Assembly (NCBI RefSeq): GCF_007997215.1
Contig: NZ_VORW01000003.1
Span: 186,001 to 250,000 of the forward strand
Length of the DNA stretch: 64,000 nt
Direction of reading: 5' to 3'
Source: Algoriphagus aquimarinus
GTDB taxonomy: Bacteria; Bacteroidota; Bacteroidia; Cytophagales; Cyclobacteriaceae
A program made the translations under genes and the position numbers. The notes under the pieces were generated by a model, which was given only the letters and a program-made list of their open reading frames with translations, did not search any database and was not told where the DNA came from. Below are positions 8,491 to 15,757 of the stretch, in pieces (positions within the stretch are counted from its first letter, which is position 1; each line of letters begins with the position of its first letter).

Positions 8491-8625
8491 CTTTTATAAA
8501 AAGAAATTTTTAAACTTACGCTAAACCAAACAGACTCACTTTCTTCTGTTGGAAAAACAATCCATATAATCCCGGTGAAGGACTTTCTCAGAGTTTATAT
8601 CCAACAGCTTTAACACCAAGAGAAT

Positions 8626-9078
8626 TTACAAACTCGCTTCATATCCTGTATCGACTTGCAAATCAAATCCCTCTGCAGCCTGAACAGCTAACACATCGCA
8701 ACGCTCATTTTCGATGTTGCCAGCATGGCCTTTTACCCAAATGAATTTGGGTTTGTATTTCAGATGAAGCGGAATGTAGCGTAGCCAGAGATCTGGGTTT
8801 TTCTTGTCTTTGAAGCCTTTTTTCTGCCAGCCCCAAATCCACCCTTTCTCTACAGAATCCACCACGTATTTGCTATCCGAATAAATCTGAACAGGGAATT
8901 CGGTTGTATTGATAGCCTGAAGTGCACGGATTACCGCTAGCAACTCCATGCGATTATTAGTAGTAAGTCGAAAGCCTTCGGAAAGTTCTTTGCGATGTTT
9001 GTTGAATTTTAGAACGGCGCCATAGCCTCCCGGACCAGGATTGCCTTTGGCGGCGCCATCAGTGTAAATGGAAATCAT
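8626..9078 (-). CDS. rnhA: Ribonuclease HI
   Basis: A 150-residue RNase H type 1. The four catalytic acidic residues are recognisable: Asp in IYTDGAAKGNPGPGGYG, Glu in MELLAVIRAL, Asp in YSDSKYVVDS, and Asp in ERCDVLAVQAA. The basic handle WIWGWQKKGFKDKKNPDLW and WVKGHAGN are also present. It degrades the RNA of RNA-DNA hybrids. An upstream in-frame ATG at 9111 would add eleven residues not found in the family, so MISIYTDG at 9076-9078 is preferred. Downstream is a strong hairpin shared with the convergent epimerase-like gene. Confidence 0.95.
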   Translation of the reverse strand: MISIYTDGAAKGNPGPGGYGAVLKFNKHRKELSEGFRLTTNNRMELLAVIRALQAINTTEFPVQIYSDSKYVVDSVEKGWIWGWQKKGFKDKKNPDLWLRYIPLHLKYKPKFIWVKGHAGNIENERCDVLAVQAAEGFDLQVDTGYEASL

Positions 9079-9116
9079 AGAAGTAAAGTTAACTGAAAAT
9101 ACGCTAGACAATCGGT

Positions 9117-9707
9117 TTATAAACCCGATTCCATACCCATAGGAAAGGCATTTGTCTTGAAAATCTTAACGGCAATGGAAAGCAGAATAATCCCAAAAAT
9201 CCTTCTCAAAACGTCTAGGCCTGTTTTGCCGATTTTACGCTCTAGCCAACCAGTACTTTTCAGCACGATATAAACCAAGACCAAATTCAGTAGAATTCCA
9301 ATGGCAATATTGATCTGCGCAAACTCAGCTTTCAGCGTCAAAATAGTGGTGAGTGTCCCGGCACCTGCAATCAAAGGAAAAGCAATTGGCACAATAGAAG
9401 CACTCTCCTTGGCATCTGGATCGGACTTGAAAAGCTCTACACCCAAAATCATCTCCGCTCCAATCGCAAAAATGATCAGCGCACCAGCAATTGCAAAGTC
9501 CTCCACTCCTATACCGAAAAGGCTTAAAATGGATTTGCCAGCAAAAAGAAACAGAATCATCAAAACACCCGCAGCCAAAGTGGCTTTTTCAGACTGAATA
9601 TGGCCTATTTTCTGCCTTAGGTTGACAATAATCGGAATAGATCCGAGGATATCAATTACAGAAAAAAGGATTAGGGAAACCGATAGAATTTCTTTCAAAT
9701 CAAACAT
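9117..9707 (-). CDS. MarC family integral membrane protein
   Basis: From the ATG at 9705-9707 (MFDLKEILSVSLILFSVIDI) this is a 196-residue protein with about six transmembrane segments and the MarC/UPF0056 features DILGSIPI, VEDFAIAGALIIFAIGAEMI and IVPIAFPLIAGAGTLTTI. The family was once linked to multiple antibiotic resistance but its transport role is unproven. The frame extends upstream to 9833, but that extension is basic, repeat-derived (it covers the 9739-9763 hairpin) and absent from the family, so it is rejected. Confidence 0.9.
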   Translation of the reverse strand: MFDLKEILSVSLILFSVIDILGSIPIIVNLRQKIGHIQSEKATLAAGVLMILFLFAGKSILSLFGIGVEDFAIAGALIIFAIGAEMILGVELFKSDPDAKESASIVPIAFPLIAGAGTLTTILTLKAEFAQINIAIGILLNLVLVYIVLKSTGWLERKIGKTGLDVLRRIFGIILLSIAVKIFKTNAFPMGMESGL

Positions 9708-9738
9708 TCCGCGAAAGTAGGTATTTAACGGTTGAGGT

Positions 9739-9763
9739 TTCAAAAACCTCGAAGGTTTTTGAA
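9739..9763. repeat. Perfect hairpin repeat (AACCT-CGA-AGGTT type)
   Basis: An 11-bp perfect inverted repeat, TTCAAAAACCT (9739-9749) and AGGTTTTTGAA (9753-9763), with a 3-nt loop lies just upstream of marC. A related but not identical element, CCCTCCAGGTTT / AAACTTGGAGGG, lies at 60985-61012. It may act as a terminator for the minus-strand aminotransferase transcript. Confidence 0.65.
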
Positions 9764-9845
9764 TTATGAAATGGTGAAGAAAAAAATCTCTGTGAAATTC
9801 TTCGTGAACTCTATGGCTCCGCCGTGAAAACAAAAAAGGTCCAAG

Positions 9846-9864
9846 CCTGCCTGCTGCAGGCAGG
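9846..9864. repeat. Palindromic CCTGCCTGC repeat
   Basis: CCTGCCTGC, one T, then GCAGGCAGG forms a 9-bp GC-rich palindrome in otherwise AT-rich intergenic DNA. It has the character of a REP-like element. Confidence 0.6.
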
Positions 9865-9903
9865 TCAGGATACTTGAACCAGTTAGGTATTTAGACACTG
9901 CGT

Positions 9904-9939
9904 CCTCTGCGCAAAACTCCGCGTACTCTGTGGTTAAAA
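9904..9939. repeat. CACAGAG-type dispersed repeat
   Basis: Read on the minus strand this contains AACCACAGAG, then an imperfect GTACGCGGAG, then a GCGCAGAGG stretch. It is an imperfect repeat with a roughly 10-bp internal rhythm. Diverged copies occur at 9785-9815 (inverted), 42579-42630 and 54369-54402. The copy overlaps the stop codon of the aminotransferase gene. Confidence 0.5.
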
Positions 9940-10989
9940 CCTCCCCAAAAACGCAATCAACTTATCCATTTCCGCATTGGTGATTGCAGGGAAATTGGCG
10001 ATTCGGAAACTGGTAGGCTTGTGTGGACCGTATCCAGAACCCAACTGCATCCCTTCTTTCTCAGCATCTTTTTTCACAGAATAGATCAAATCTTCCGAGC
10101 CAGTCACAGCCAAAACTGTTGTGCTTCTTGTTTCTGCATTATCGACAAGCATTCGAAGTGACTTAGATTGAGCTACTGCATTTTCCAGCTTATGCATGCG
10201 GCTACGTAGATTCGAATCGATGTGCTGAATTTCTTCCAAATCCTTCAATACGCGGTTGAGCAGATAGATCCCCAAGACATTCGGCGTATAGTGCGTCTGA
10301 TAGCCAGCTGCATTTTCCAGGATAAAACTCAAGCTGTTATATAGCCCCTTTTCTCCTTTGCTTTCGCACTTTTCTATGGCTTTTGGAGAAAGAATGAGAA
10401 TCCCCAAACCTGCTGGAAGACCGAAGCATTTCTGAACAGATGCATACCAAATATCCGCCAAACTGAAATCCAATTCGATTCCAGACATGGAAGAAGTAGT
10501 ATCTACTGCGATCATTTTCTCAGGATACTTTTCCTTGATCGCATCAATTACTGACATCGGAACTTGAGTCGCATTGGCAGTTTCATTTTGCGTGAGCGCG
10601 ATCACATCAAAGTCCTCGCTGATTTCCAAGCTTGCTACATCGATTGCCTGATTTGCTTCGATTTTCAGACCGTCGGTAGCTGGATTGATATGCTTTGCAA
10701 AGCCAATCCACTTTTTCCCAAATGAACCAGAGTAGATATGAAAACTCGCCTGCTGCACGATGGACTGGGTGATAATTTCCCAGTTTTCGGTGGCGCTAGA
10801 AGTGAAAAGCAACTTGTAATCATCCGGCATGTGCAGCTTTTCACGCATCAATTGCTCAGTTTCCTGATACAAATGCATGAAAGCATTACTGCGGTGATTG
10901 GCACTTAAAATGCCATCATTGTAGGCATCTTGCAGATAAGTCGGAAGGGCATCATAAACTTTTGATGGCCCGGGTGCAAATGTGAGCAT
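9934..10989 (-). CDS. Class V aminotransferase (SerC-like)
   Basis: A 351-residue fold-type I, class V PLP-dependent enzyme. It has the N-terminal TFAPGPSKV typical of phosphoserine/alanine-glyoxylate aminotransferases, LLFTSSATENWEII, the Asp-Thr-Thr-Ser-Ser region VDTTSSMSGI, and the PLP lysine in SVQKCFGLPAGLGI. The C-terminal part has YGPHKPTSFRIANFPA, where an arginine binds the carboxylate. It probably supplies serine from phosphohydroxypyruvate or acts on alanine/glyoxylate. The serC assignment is not certain because the sequence is shorter and more divergent than canonical SerC. The aroQ gene lies 11 bp upstream on the same strand, so the two may form an amino-acid biosynthesis operon. 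Confidence 0.85.
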   Translation of the reverse strand: MLTFAPGPSKVYDALPTYLQDAYNDGILSANHRSNAFMHLYQETEQLMREKLHMPDDYKLLFTSSATENWEIITQSIVQQASFHIYSGSFGKKWIGFAKHINPATDGLKIEANQAIDVASLEISEDFDVIALTQNETANATQVPMSVIDAIKEKYPEKMIAVDTTSSMSGIELDFSLADIWYASVQKCFGLPAGLGILILSPKAIEKCESKGEKGLYNSLSFILENAAGYQTHYTPNVLGIYLLNRVLKDLEEIQHIDSNLRSRMHKLENAVAQSKSLRMLVDNAETRSTTVLAVTGSEDLIYSVKKDAEKEGMQLGSGYGPHKPTSFRIANFPAITNAEMDKLIAFLGRF

Positions 10990-11000
10990 AGGGAAATAGG

Positions 11001-11414
11001 TTATTGAAAATAGAGAATTCCTAGCGCGTAGCCTTTCAGGCCTAGACCAGAGATCATACCGACGCAGGATTTGGAAATAATGCTTTTGTGGCGGAATTCC
11101 TCTCGCTTATAAATATTTGAAATGTGAATCTCCAGTGTAGGTGTAGTTACCCCAGCAATGGCATCAGAGATCGCCACTGAAGTGTGAGTGTATCCTCCGG
11201 CATTCAATAATATGGCATCAAAAGAAAAGCCCACTTCGTGGATTTTATTGATCAGTTCACCTTCCACATTACTTTGATAATAATGCAATTCAACATCCTG
11301 AAAAGCTTTTTTCATACCCTCAAAATATTCTTCAAAAGAAGTGCTTCCATAGACTTCCGGTTCTCTTTTTCCGAGAAGGTTAAGATTTGGACCGTTTATT
11401 ATCAGGATTTTCAA
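11001..11414 (-). CDS. aroQ: Type II 3-dehydroquinate dehydratase
   Basis: A 137-residue type II dehydroquinase (AroQ). The signatures are IINGPNLNLLGKREPEVYG, with the catalytic loop arginine and tyrosine, LLNAGGYTHTSVAISDAI, and the catalytic histidine region EIHISNIYKREEFRHKS. It converts 3-dehydroquinate to 3-dehydroshikimate in the shikimate pathway as a dodecamer in the cytoplasm. Length is normal. The class V aminotransferase gene follows 11 bp downstream on the same strand. Confidence 0.95.
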   Translation of the reverse strand: MKILIINGPNLNLLGKREPEVYGSTSFEEYFEGMKKAFQDVELHYYQSNVEGELINKIHEVGFSFDAILLNAGGYTHTSVAISDAIAGVTTPTLEIHISNIYKREEFRHKSIISKSCVGMISGLGLKGYALGILYFQ

Positions 11415-11512
11415 AACTTAGTTTCGTTTAGGTTTGAGGGATAAAGTTAGAAAGTTTTAAGACTGGAAAGTTCTAAAGTTGTAATTTTACTATTGTCCCT
11501 CACAAATAAGAC

Positions 11513-11698
11513 ATGAAGATCGACATTGATGAAAAGTTAGTAGCTGAAATCTTAAAAAGAACTGGAGACAAAAGTGTTCAGGAAGTTGTTGATGCAGCAT
11601 TGAATGCTTATCTCAGAAAAATCAATTTGGCTGAATTGGCCAATCTAAGAGGTAAAATCACATGGGAAGGAAATCTGGATGAAATGAGGGAGTGTTAA
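11513..11698 (+). CDS. Orphan VapB-like antitoxin
   Basis: A 61-residue protein with an N-terminal ribbon-helix-helix-type segment (MKIDIDEKLVAEILKRTG, then VQEVVDAALNAYLR) and a C-terminal RGKITWEGNLDEMR tail. That tail is nearly the same as the RGKLKWEGDLEKMR tail of the VapB at 53949-54143, whose toxin gene is present. In VapB proteins the tail wraps around the PIN-domain toxin. No PIN-domain gene follows: the next gene, 39 bp downstream, is a Xer recombinase. It is therefore either a remnant, a stand-alone repressor, or an antidote to a toxin elsewhere. Confidence 0.8.
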   Translation: MKIDIDEKLVAEILKRTGDKSVQEVVDAALNAYLRKINLAELANLRGKITWEGNLDEMREC

Positions 11699-11715
11699 TT
11701 TTCCAATTTTTAAAT

Positions 11716-11739
11716 CTTCCAATCTTCCAATCTTCCAAT
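11716..11739 (+). repeat. Tandem 8-bp repeat (CTTCCAAT x3) running into a start codon
   Basis: Three exact copies of CTTCCAAT fill the last 24 bp before the Xer recombinase coding region, and the final AAT contributes the AT of its ATG (11738-11740). A related CTTCCAATTTTTAAT stretch lies near 41008-41022. Confidence 0.85.
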
Positions 11740-12643
11740 GAGCAATCTCTGGCAAAATCATATCAAGCAATTCCGTCATTACCTTAAGCTGGAGCGTTCC
11801 TTGAGTGAGAACTCTATCGAAGCTTACACCCGTGATGTGGAGAAGTTGGCGGCTTATTCCGATACTAATTTTCCAGAAAAAAGCCCTTTAAATCTCGAAT
11901 TAGAGCATTTACGGAAGTTCGTGAATGACTTAGCCAAACTGGAAATATCAGATTATACGCACGCTAGAATCATATCCGGGATCAAAGCTTTCTACAAATA
12001 CCTGATGTATGAGGATAGAATCACCGAAGATCCGGCGCAACTTCTAGAAGCTCCGAAGCTTGGTAGAAAACTTCCTGACACCTTAAGCTATCTGGAAATT
12101 GTTCAACTACTAGAGGCGATTCCTCTCGGCGAACCCGAAGGTCATCGTAACCGAGCTATTCTGGAAATGCTTTATAGCTCTGGTCTGCGGGTTTCTGAAT
12201 TGACAGAATTAAAAAAAGGGCAGGTTTTCGAAGATGTTGGATTTCTGAGAGTGACCGGAAAAGGAAATAAAGAACGCTTGGTCCCAATTGGAACTGATGC
12301 TTTGAAATATCTGAATATCTATAAAGATGAAGTTCGGGTGCATCAGACCATTGCCAAAGGCCACGAAGAGTTTGTCTTTCTAAACCGACGGGGTAAGAAA
12401 CTGACTCGGGTGATGATTTTCCTGATTATCAAAAAGACAGCAGAACAAGCCGGGATTGAGAAAAATATAAGTCCGCATACATTCCGGCATTCCTTTGCCA
12501 CCCATCTCATCGAAGGAGGAGCTGATCTTCGTGCGGTTCAAGAAATGTTAGGTCATGAAAGCATTACAACCACAGAAATTTACACGCATTTGGATCGTGA
12601 TTATCTGAGGCAGGTACTGACAGATTTTCATCCAAGGAAATAA
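11738..12643 (+). CDS. Tyrosine recombinase XerC/XerD
   Basis: A 301-residue site-specific tyrosine recombinase. It has an N-terminal SAM-like core-binding domain (about residues 5-90) and a C-terminal catalytic domain carrying the first catalytic Arg in YSSGLRVSEL, a Lys in TGKGNKERLVPI, HTFRHSFATHLIEGG (His-x-x-Arg), LGHESITTTEIYTH and the nucleophilic Tyr in EIYTHLD. Length and motif order fit chromosomal XerC/XerD, which resolve chromosome dimers at dif with FtsK, rather than an integron or phage integrase. XerC versus XerD cannot be told apart here. No att-like repeats or phage genes flank it. Confidence 0.92.
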   Translation: MSNLWQNHIKQFRHYLKLERSLSENSIEAYTRDVEKLAAYSDTNFPEKSPLNLELEHLRKFVNDLAKLEISDYTHARIISGIKAFYKYLMYEDRITEDPAQLLEAPKLGRKLPDTLSYLEIVQLLEAIPLGEPEGHRNRAILEMLYSSGLRVSELTELKKGQVFEDVGFLRVTGKGNKERLVPIGTDALKYLNIYKDEVRVHQTIAKGHEEFVFLNRRGKKLTRVMIFLIIKKTAEQAGIEKNISPHTFRHSFATHLIEGGADLRAVQEMLGHESITTTEIYTHLDRDYLRQVLTDFHPRK

Positions 12644-12644
12644 A

Positions 12645-12676
12645 TGTTGGTTGTTGGTTGTTGGTTGTTGGTTGTT
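12645..12676 (+). repeat. Tandem 7-bp repeat (TGTTGGT, 4.5 copies)
   Basis: Four exact TGTTGGT units and a partial fifth begin one base after the stop codon of the Xer gene. It is simple-sequence DNA without coding potential. Confidence 0.9.
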
Positions 12677-12719
12677 AAACAAAAAAGAATAGTTTTGGAG
12701 AATTAAAATTATAGTCTCA

Positions 12720-13277
12720 ATGAAAAAACTATTCACACTTTTTGTCTTTCTATTTTCAATTTCACTTGCCAATGCTCAGGAAGCAGAAGTGACCACCAAT
12801 AAACCAGAACTCCAAATAGGTTTTTTAGGAGTTTGGCTGAACAATGAATATAGGCTTTCGGATCAATTTGCCTTAAGAGCAGAAATCGGATTAGATATGC
12901 AGGCTTGGGGAGATTTAAACTACACAAGTAGCTACGTGTTTTTGCCCGTAATCACAGCGGAACCTAGATGGTATTATAATTTAGAAAAACGAAGTAATAA
13001 GGGAAAGACCACCAAAGGTAACTTTGGAAATTTCTTTTCTTTAAAAACCAGTTTTCATCCTGATCTCTTTGTGATTTCTCAATACGATGATATTGTCATC
13101 CCTGATTTGTCGATCGTACCTACTTGGGGAATCCGCCGACCTATATCCACAAATTTTGTATTTGAAACAGGGATTGGATTCGGTTACATACATTATTTCT
13201 ACAAATCCCAAGGATACTCTTATGATGATGGGAATCTAATGGTGAATTTGCATCTCAGATTTGGATACAGGTTTTGA
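12720..13277 (+). CDS. Secreted beta-barrel-like outer-membrane protein, unknown function
   Basis: A 185-residue protein with a clear signal peptide (MKKLFTLFVFLFSISLANAQ, cut after ANA). The mature part has alternating hydrophobic and polar residues, many aromatics and a terminal strand NLMVNLHLRFGYRF ending in phenylalanine, as in small outer-membrane beta-barrels. Phrases such as LSDQFALRAEIGLDMQ and FVFETGIGFGYIHY support 8-stranded barrel topology. The exact family is not recognised. The 80 bp upstream contain a 7-bp tandem repeat. Confidence 0.8.
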   Translation: MKKLFTLFVFLFSISLANAQEAEVTTNKPELQIGFLGVWLNNEYRLSDQFALRAEIGLDMQAWGDLNYTSSYVFLPVITAEPRWYYNLEKRSNKGKTTKGNFGNFFSLKTSFHPDLFVISQYDDIVIPDLSIVPTWGIRRPISTNFVFETGIGFGYIHYFYKSQGYSYDDGNLMVNLHLRFGYRF

Positions 13278-13301
13278 CAATATTTCAACTAACTTACCTG
13301 C

Positions 13302-13545
13302 ATGATTAATATTCTATACAAACTTTTCCCAACTCTGAATAGCTTTACCAAGCGTCAAAAACTAATGTTTCGCCTTTTGCTTCTCAGTGTAAGTATGATA
13401 CCTTTTGGAGCTTATTTCAAAAATAAATGATCAGCCAAATGCTGATTTAATCTTAGGATCAGCAATGATTCTTCACGTCATTTCAATCGTTGGATTGGTG
13501 AGTAAATGGGCTAAAAATAGAACCATAAGTGAAGTGTCGCAGTAG
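13302..13545 (+). pseudogene. Frameshifted small two-TM membrane protein
   Basis: An ATG at 13302 opens a 42-codon frame (MINILYKLFPTLNSFTKRQK, then a hydrophobic LLLLSVSMIPFGAYF) ending at TGA 13428-13430. The +1-shifted frame continues smoothly as KINDQPNADLILGSAMILHV, then ISIVGLVSKWAKNRTISEVSQ, to a stop at 13543-13545. Removing one A from the A5 run at 13419-13423 joins the two into an 80-residue protein with two hydrophobic segments. This explains most of the otherwise empty 318-bp gap between the outer-membrane protein and the next lipoprotein. It may be a pseudogene, a slippery-site gene or a sequencing error. Confidence 0.6.
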
Positions 13546-13595
13546 CTCAAGGCTTTATCAATCGCTCACAAAACCAAAATTTCACTTTCCACATT

Positions 13596-14237
13596 TTGAA
13601 AAAAGTATTTCTACTGCTATTTATCCTAATAGCATTTTCCGCCTGCACCTCCACAAAAATCTACACCCGGTTAAAATGCCATATCTGCCTTGCTCAGTCA
13701 GACGGCGTTTTGCTTTTGCCTTTACCTTGGGATGCAGGATTCAGCAAACTTTCTCCAGGTGAGCAAGCTGATCTTGAATTGCAGGTATTGGACATCCTTC
13801 GGGACAAAGGTTTTACGAAAGTTGAACTCTATGACCGACTGGAACACGAACTATTCTCCGCAGGAATAAATGATCCAACTGATCCTGAGCAAAGAGCTAA
13901 AATCAATTCTATCTTAGGATATCCTTACTTTTTGGGAATAACGCTGGGAGACACGAGAAAGTCTGATGAATGGGATTATAGAACCGAGCAGGAACTTTAC
14001 GAAATGAATCCGCCAGCTCCAGACATGGAAATATCAGCCACTATCCGAGTAGCACTGATTGAAACTGCAACAGGAAAAATCGTGTCGGACAATGCTATAA
14101 TCACAAAAATTAGCGATTGGGGAACTCCAGACGAAGACGGCGGAGTAAACTTTTGGAACTTTGGATCTGTAAGTCAGGCAATCCGAAAAGCTACCAGCAA
14201 AGGAGTTGCGAATATGGTGAAAGATTGCGGTTGCTAA
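13596..14237 (+). CDS. Lipoprotein of unknown function (TTG start)
   Basis: A 213-residue protein starting at a TTG codon, since no ATG or GTG precedes the obvious signal sequence KKVFLLLFILIAFSACTSTK with lipobox FSAC. The mature part contains a DLELQVLDILRDKGFTKVEL segment, INSILGYPYFLGITLGDTRK, and EISATIRVALIETATGKIVSD. This resembles periplasmic lipoproteins with a beta-alpha fold akin to curli-assembly (CsgG) or DUF4136-type proteins, but the match is not firm. It ends in a cysteine pair, MVKDCGC. The preceding gap holds only the frameshifted small gene. Confidence 0.75.
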   Translation: MKKVFLLLFILIAFSACTSTKIYTRLKCHICLAQSDGVLLLPLPWDAGFSKLSPGEQADLELQVLDILRDKGFTKVELYDRLEHELFSAGINDPTDPEQRAKINSILGYPYFLGITLGDTRKSDEWDYRTEQELYEMNPPAPDMEISATIRVALIETATGKIVSDNAIITKISDWGTPDEDGGVNFWNFGSVSQAIRKATSKGVANMVKDCGC

Positions 14238-14313
14238 CTCCAAGTATCATGACACAAGATTGAACTACCTAGACTGATCCTTATAAATTAGCCCAAGAAG
14301 TGAGAGATATGAC

Positions 14314-15135
14314 CTATTTAATCACTCTCACCAATTCCTTGATAATCGCAGCCATCATAGGCTCAGCGATGGCAGCAGCGGCTAATACTTCCGCCAGAGT
14401 GATTCTTTTGATCTTTCCTTCCACGCCTAAATCGGTGATTGCGGAAATCCCAAAAACTTCAATCCCCATTTGCCTCGCGACGATCACTTCTGGTACGGTA
14501 CTCATCCCCACGGCATCAGCGCCAATTCCACGGAGATATTTGTATTCAGCTGGAGTTTCTAGGTTTGGCCCTTGCACACCTGCATAGATTCCACTGTGTA
14601 CCCGAAAATTATTTGCTTTCGCAAAACCCCGTGCAACTGCATGCAATTCTGATGAATAAGCATCGCTCATATCTGGAAATCTTGGCCCAAATTCCTCGTA
14701 GTGTTTTCCACGAAGTGGGCTCTCTGGGAATAAATCTATATGATCACGTATCAACATCACATCTCCTACTTCCTGATCAGGGTTCAGCCCTCCACTAGCA
14801 TTTGAAACGAGTAAAGTCTTTATCCCAAGCTTTTTCATCACTCGAACAGGAAAGGTGACTTCCTGCATAGAATAGCCTTCGTAGTAATGAAAGCGACCTT
14901 TCATAGCCATAACCTTTTTGCCTGAAAGCTCCCCAAAAATCAATTTTCCAGAATGACTTTCTACAGTAGAAAGCGGGAAATTAGGAATATCTGCATAGTC
15001 AATTTCTTTTTCTACGGTGATCTGATCCCCCAAATGACCAAGGCCAGTTCCGAGAATGATCGCAATTGATACTTCACCAGTATATTGTGAGCGAATGAAA
15101 GAAGTTGCTTCTGAAATTTGATTTAGGTAATTCAT
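14314..15135 (-). CDS. Purine nucleoside phosphorylase (trimeric type)
   Basis: A 273-residue NP-I family purine nucleoside phosphorylase of the trimeric, human-like type. The signatures are IILGTGLGHLG (phosphate loop), ESHSGKLIFGEL, MKGRFHYYEGYSM, LLVSNASGGLNP, YAGVQGPNLETPAEYK and the base-binding Glu/Asn region GADAVGMSTVPEVIVA. It cleaves purine (deoxy)nucleosides with phosphate for salvage. The frame extends to 15213, but MNYLNQISEATSF at 15133-15135 matches family starts, and the upstream 26 residues look like translated promoter DNA. It is divergent from the flavin reductase gene. Confidence 0.93.
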   Translation of the reverse strand: MNYLNQISEATSFIRSQYTGEVSIAIILGTGLGHLGDQITVEKEIDYADIPNFPLSTVESHSGKLIFGELSGKKVMAMKGRFHYYEGYSMQEVTFPVRVMKKLGIKTLLVSNASGGLNPDQEVGDVMLIRDHIDLFPESPLRGKHYEEFGPRFPDMSDAYSSELHAVARGFAKANNFRVHSGIYAGVQGPNLETPAEYKYLRGIGADAVGMSTVPEVIVARQMGIEVFGISAITDLGVEGKIKRITLAEVLAAAAIAEPMMAAIIKELVRVIK

Positions 15136-15229
15136 AGAGATTATTTTGCCAGTCCTAAATATATAAATTACCACCCATCTTCGAACTTTTGCATAGGCAA
15201 GAATGTATTGCATTCAGAAAAAACAGATA

Positions 15230-15754
15230 ATGATCAAGATAATAGTAGGAACAAACCGCAAGAATTCTGTCTCTAAAACCATCGCAGAGCTATATCAAAA
15301 TCTTTTAAATGAGAGAGGTGAGAAATCAGAAATCCTTGAATTGGAAAACTTACCCGGTGATTTTATTGATAATGCTTTGTATGAAAATAATGGGAAGCAT
15401 GAGTTATATAATGAGTTCCACGATCAATTGGTGGATGGAAAAAAGTTTGTTTTCATCGTACCTGAGTACAACGGTTCTTTCCCGGGAATTTTAAAAACAT
15501 TTATCGACGGGATGACCTATCCTAATACATTTAGGAATAAAAAGTGTGCTTTGGTGGGGATTTCATCTGGAATAGGCGGGGGTGGCATCGCTATGAGCCA
15601 CCTTACCGACATCTTCCATTATCTGGGAATGCATGTCCTTGCTCTCAAGCCAAAACTGGCTAAGATAGAGCAAAATATGTCAGATAACCTGCTCACCAAC
15701 AGGTTGTACATGGACTTGCTGCAAACCCAGGCAGACATGCTGCTTGAATTTTAG
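15230..15754 (+). CDS. NADPH-dependent FMN reductase / flavodoxin-like protein
   Basis: A 174-residue flavodoxin-fold protein of the NADPH-dependent FMN reductase family. It starts MIKIIVGTNRKNSVSKTIAE, with the phosphate loop for FMN (GTNRKNSVS) at the N-terminus. FIVPEYNGSFPGILKTFIDG is the family hallmark (PEYN.S.PG.LK), and VGISSGIGGGGIAMSHL follows. Such enzymes reduce flavins, quinones or azo compounds. The start at 15230 is chosen over 15203 because the nine extra residues are not conserved. The stop is only 3 bp from the stop of the convergent ftsZ, with no terminator hairpin between. Confidence 0.9.
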   Translation: MIKIIVGTNRKNSVSKTIAELYQNLLNERGEKSEILELENLPGDFIDNALYENNGKHELYNEFHDQLVDGKKFVFIVPEYNGSFPGILKTFIDGMTYPNTFRNKKCALVGISSGIGGGGIAMSHLTDIFHYLGMHVLALKPKLAKIEQNMSDNLLTNRLYMDLLQTQADMLLEF

Positions 15755-15757
15755 GAC

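Noticed and set aside
9708..9833. N-terminal extension of MarC
   Set aside because: The extra 42 codons translate the intergenic hairpin and repeat DNA, and MarC proteins start at the MFDLKEI-like position.
11738..12643. Xer gene as an integrase of a mobile island
   Set aside because: Its length and motifs match chromosomal XerC/D, and no tRNA, att repeats or phage genes flank it.
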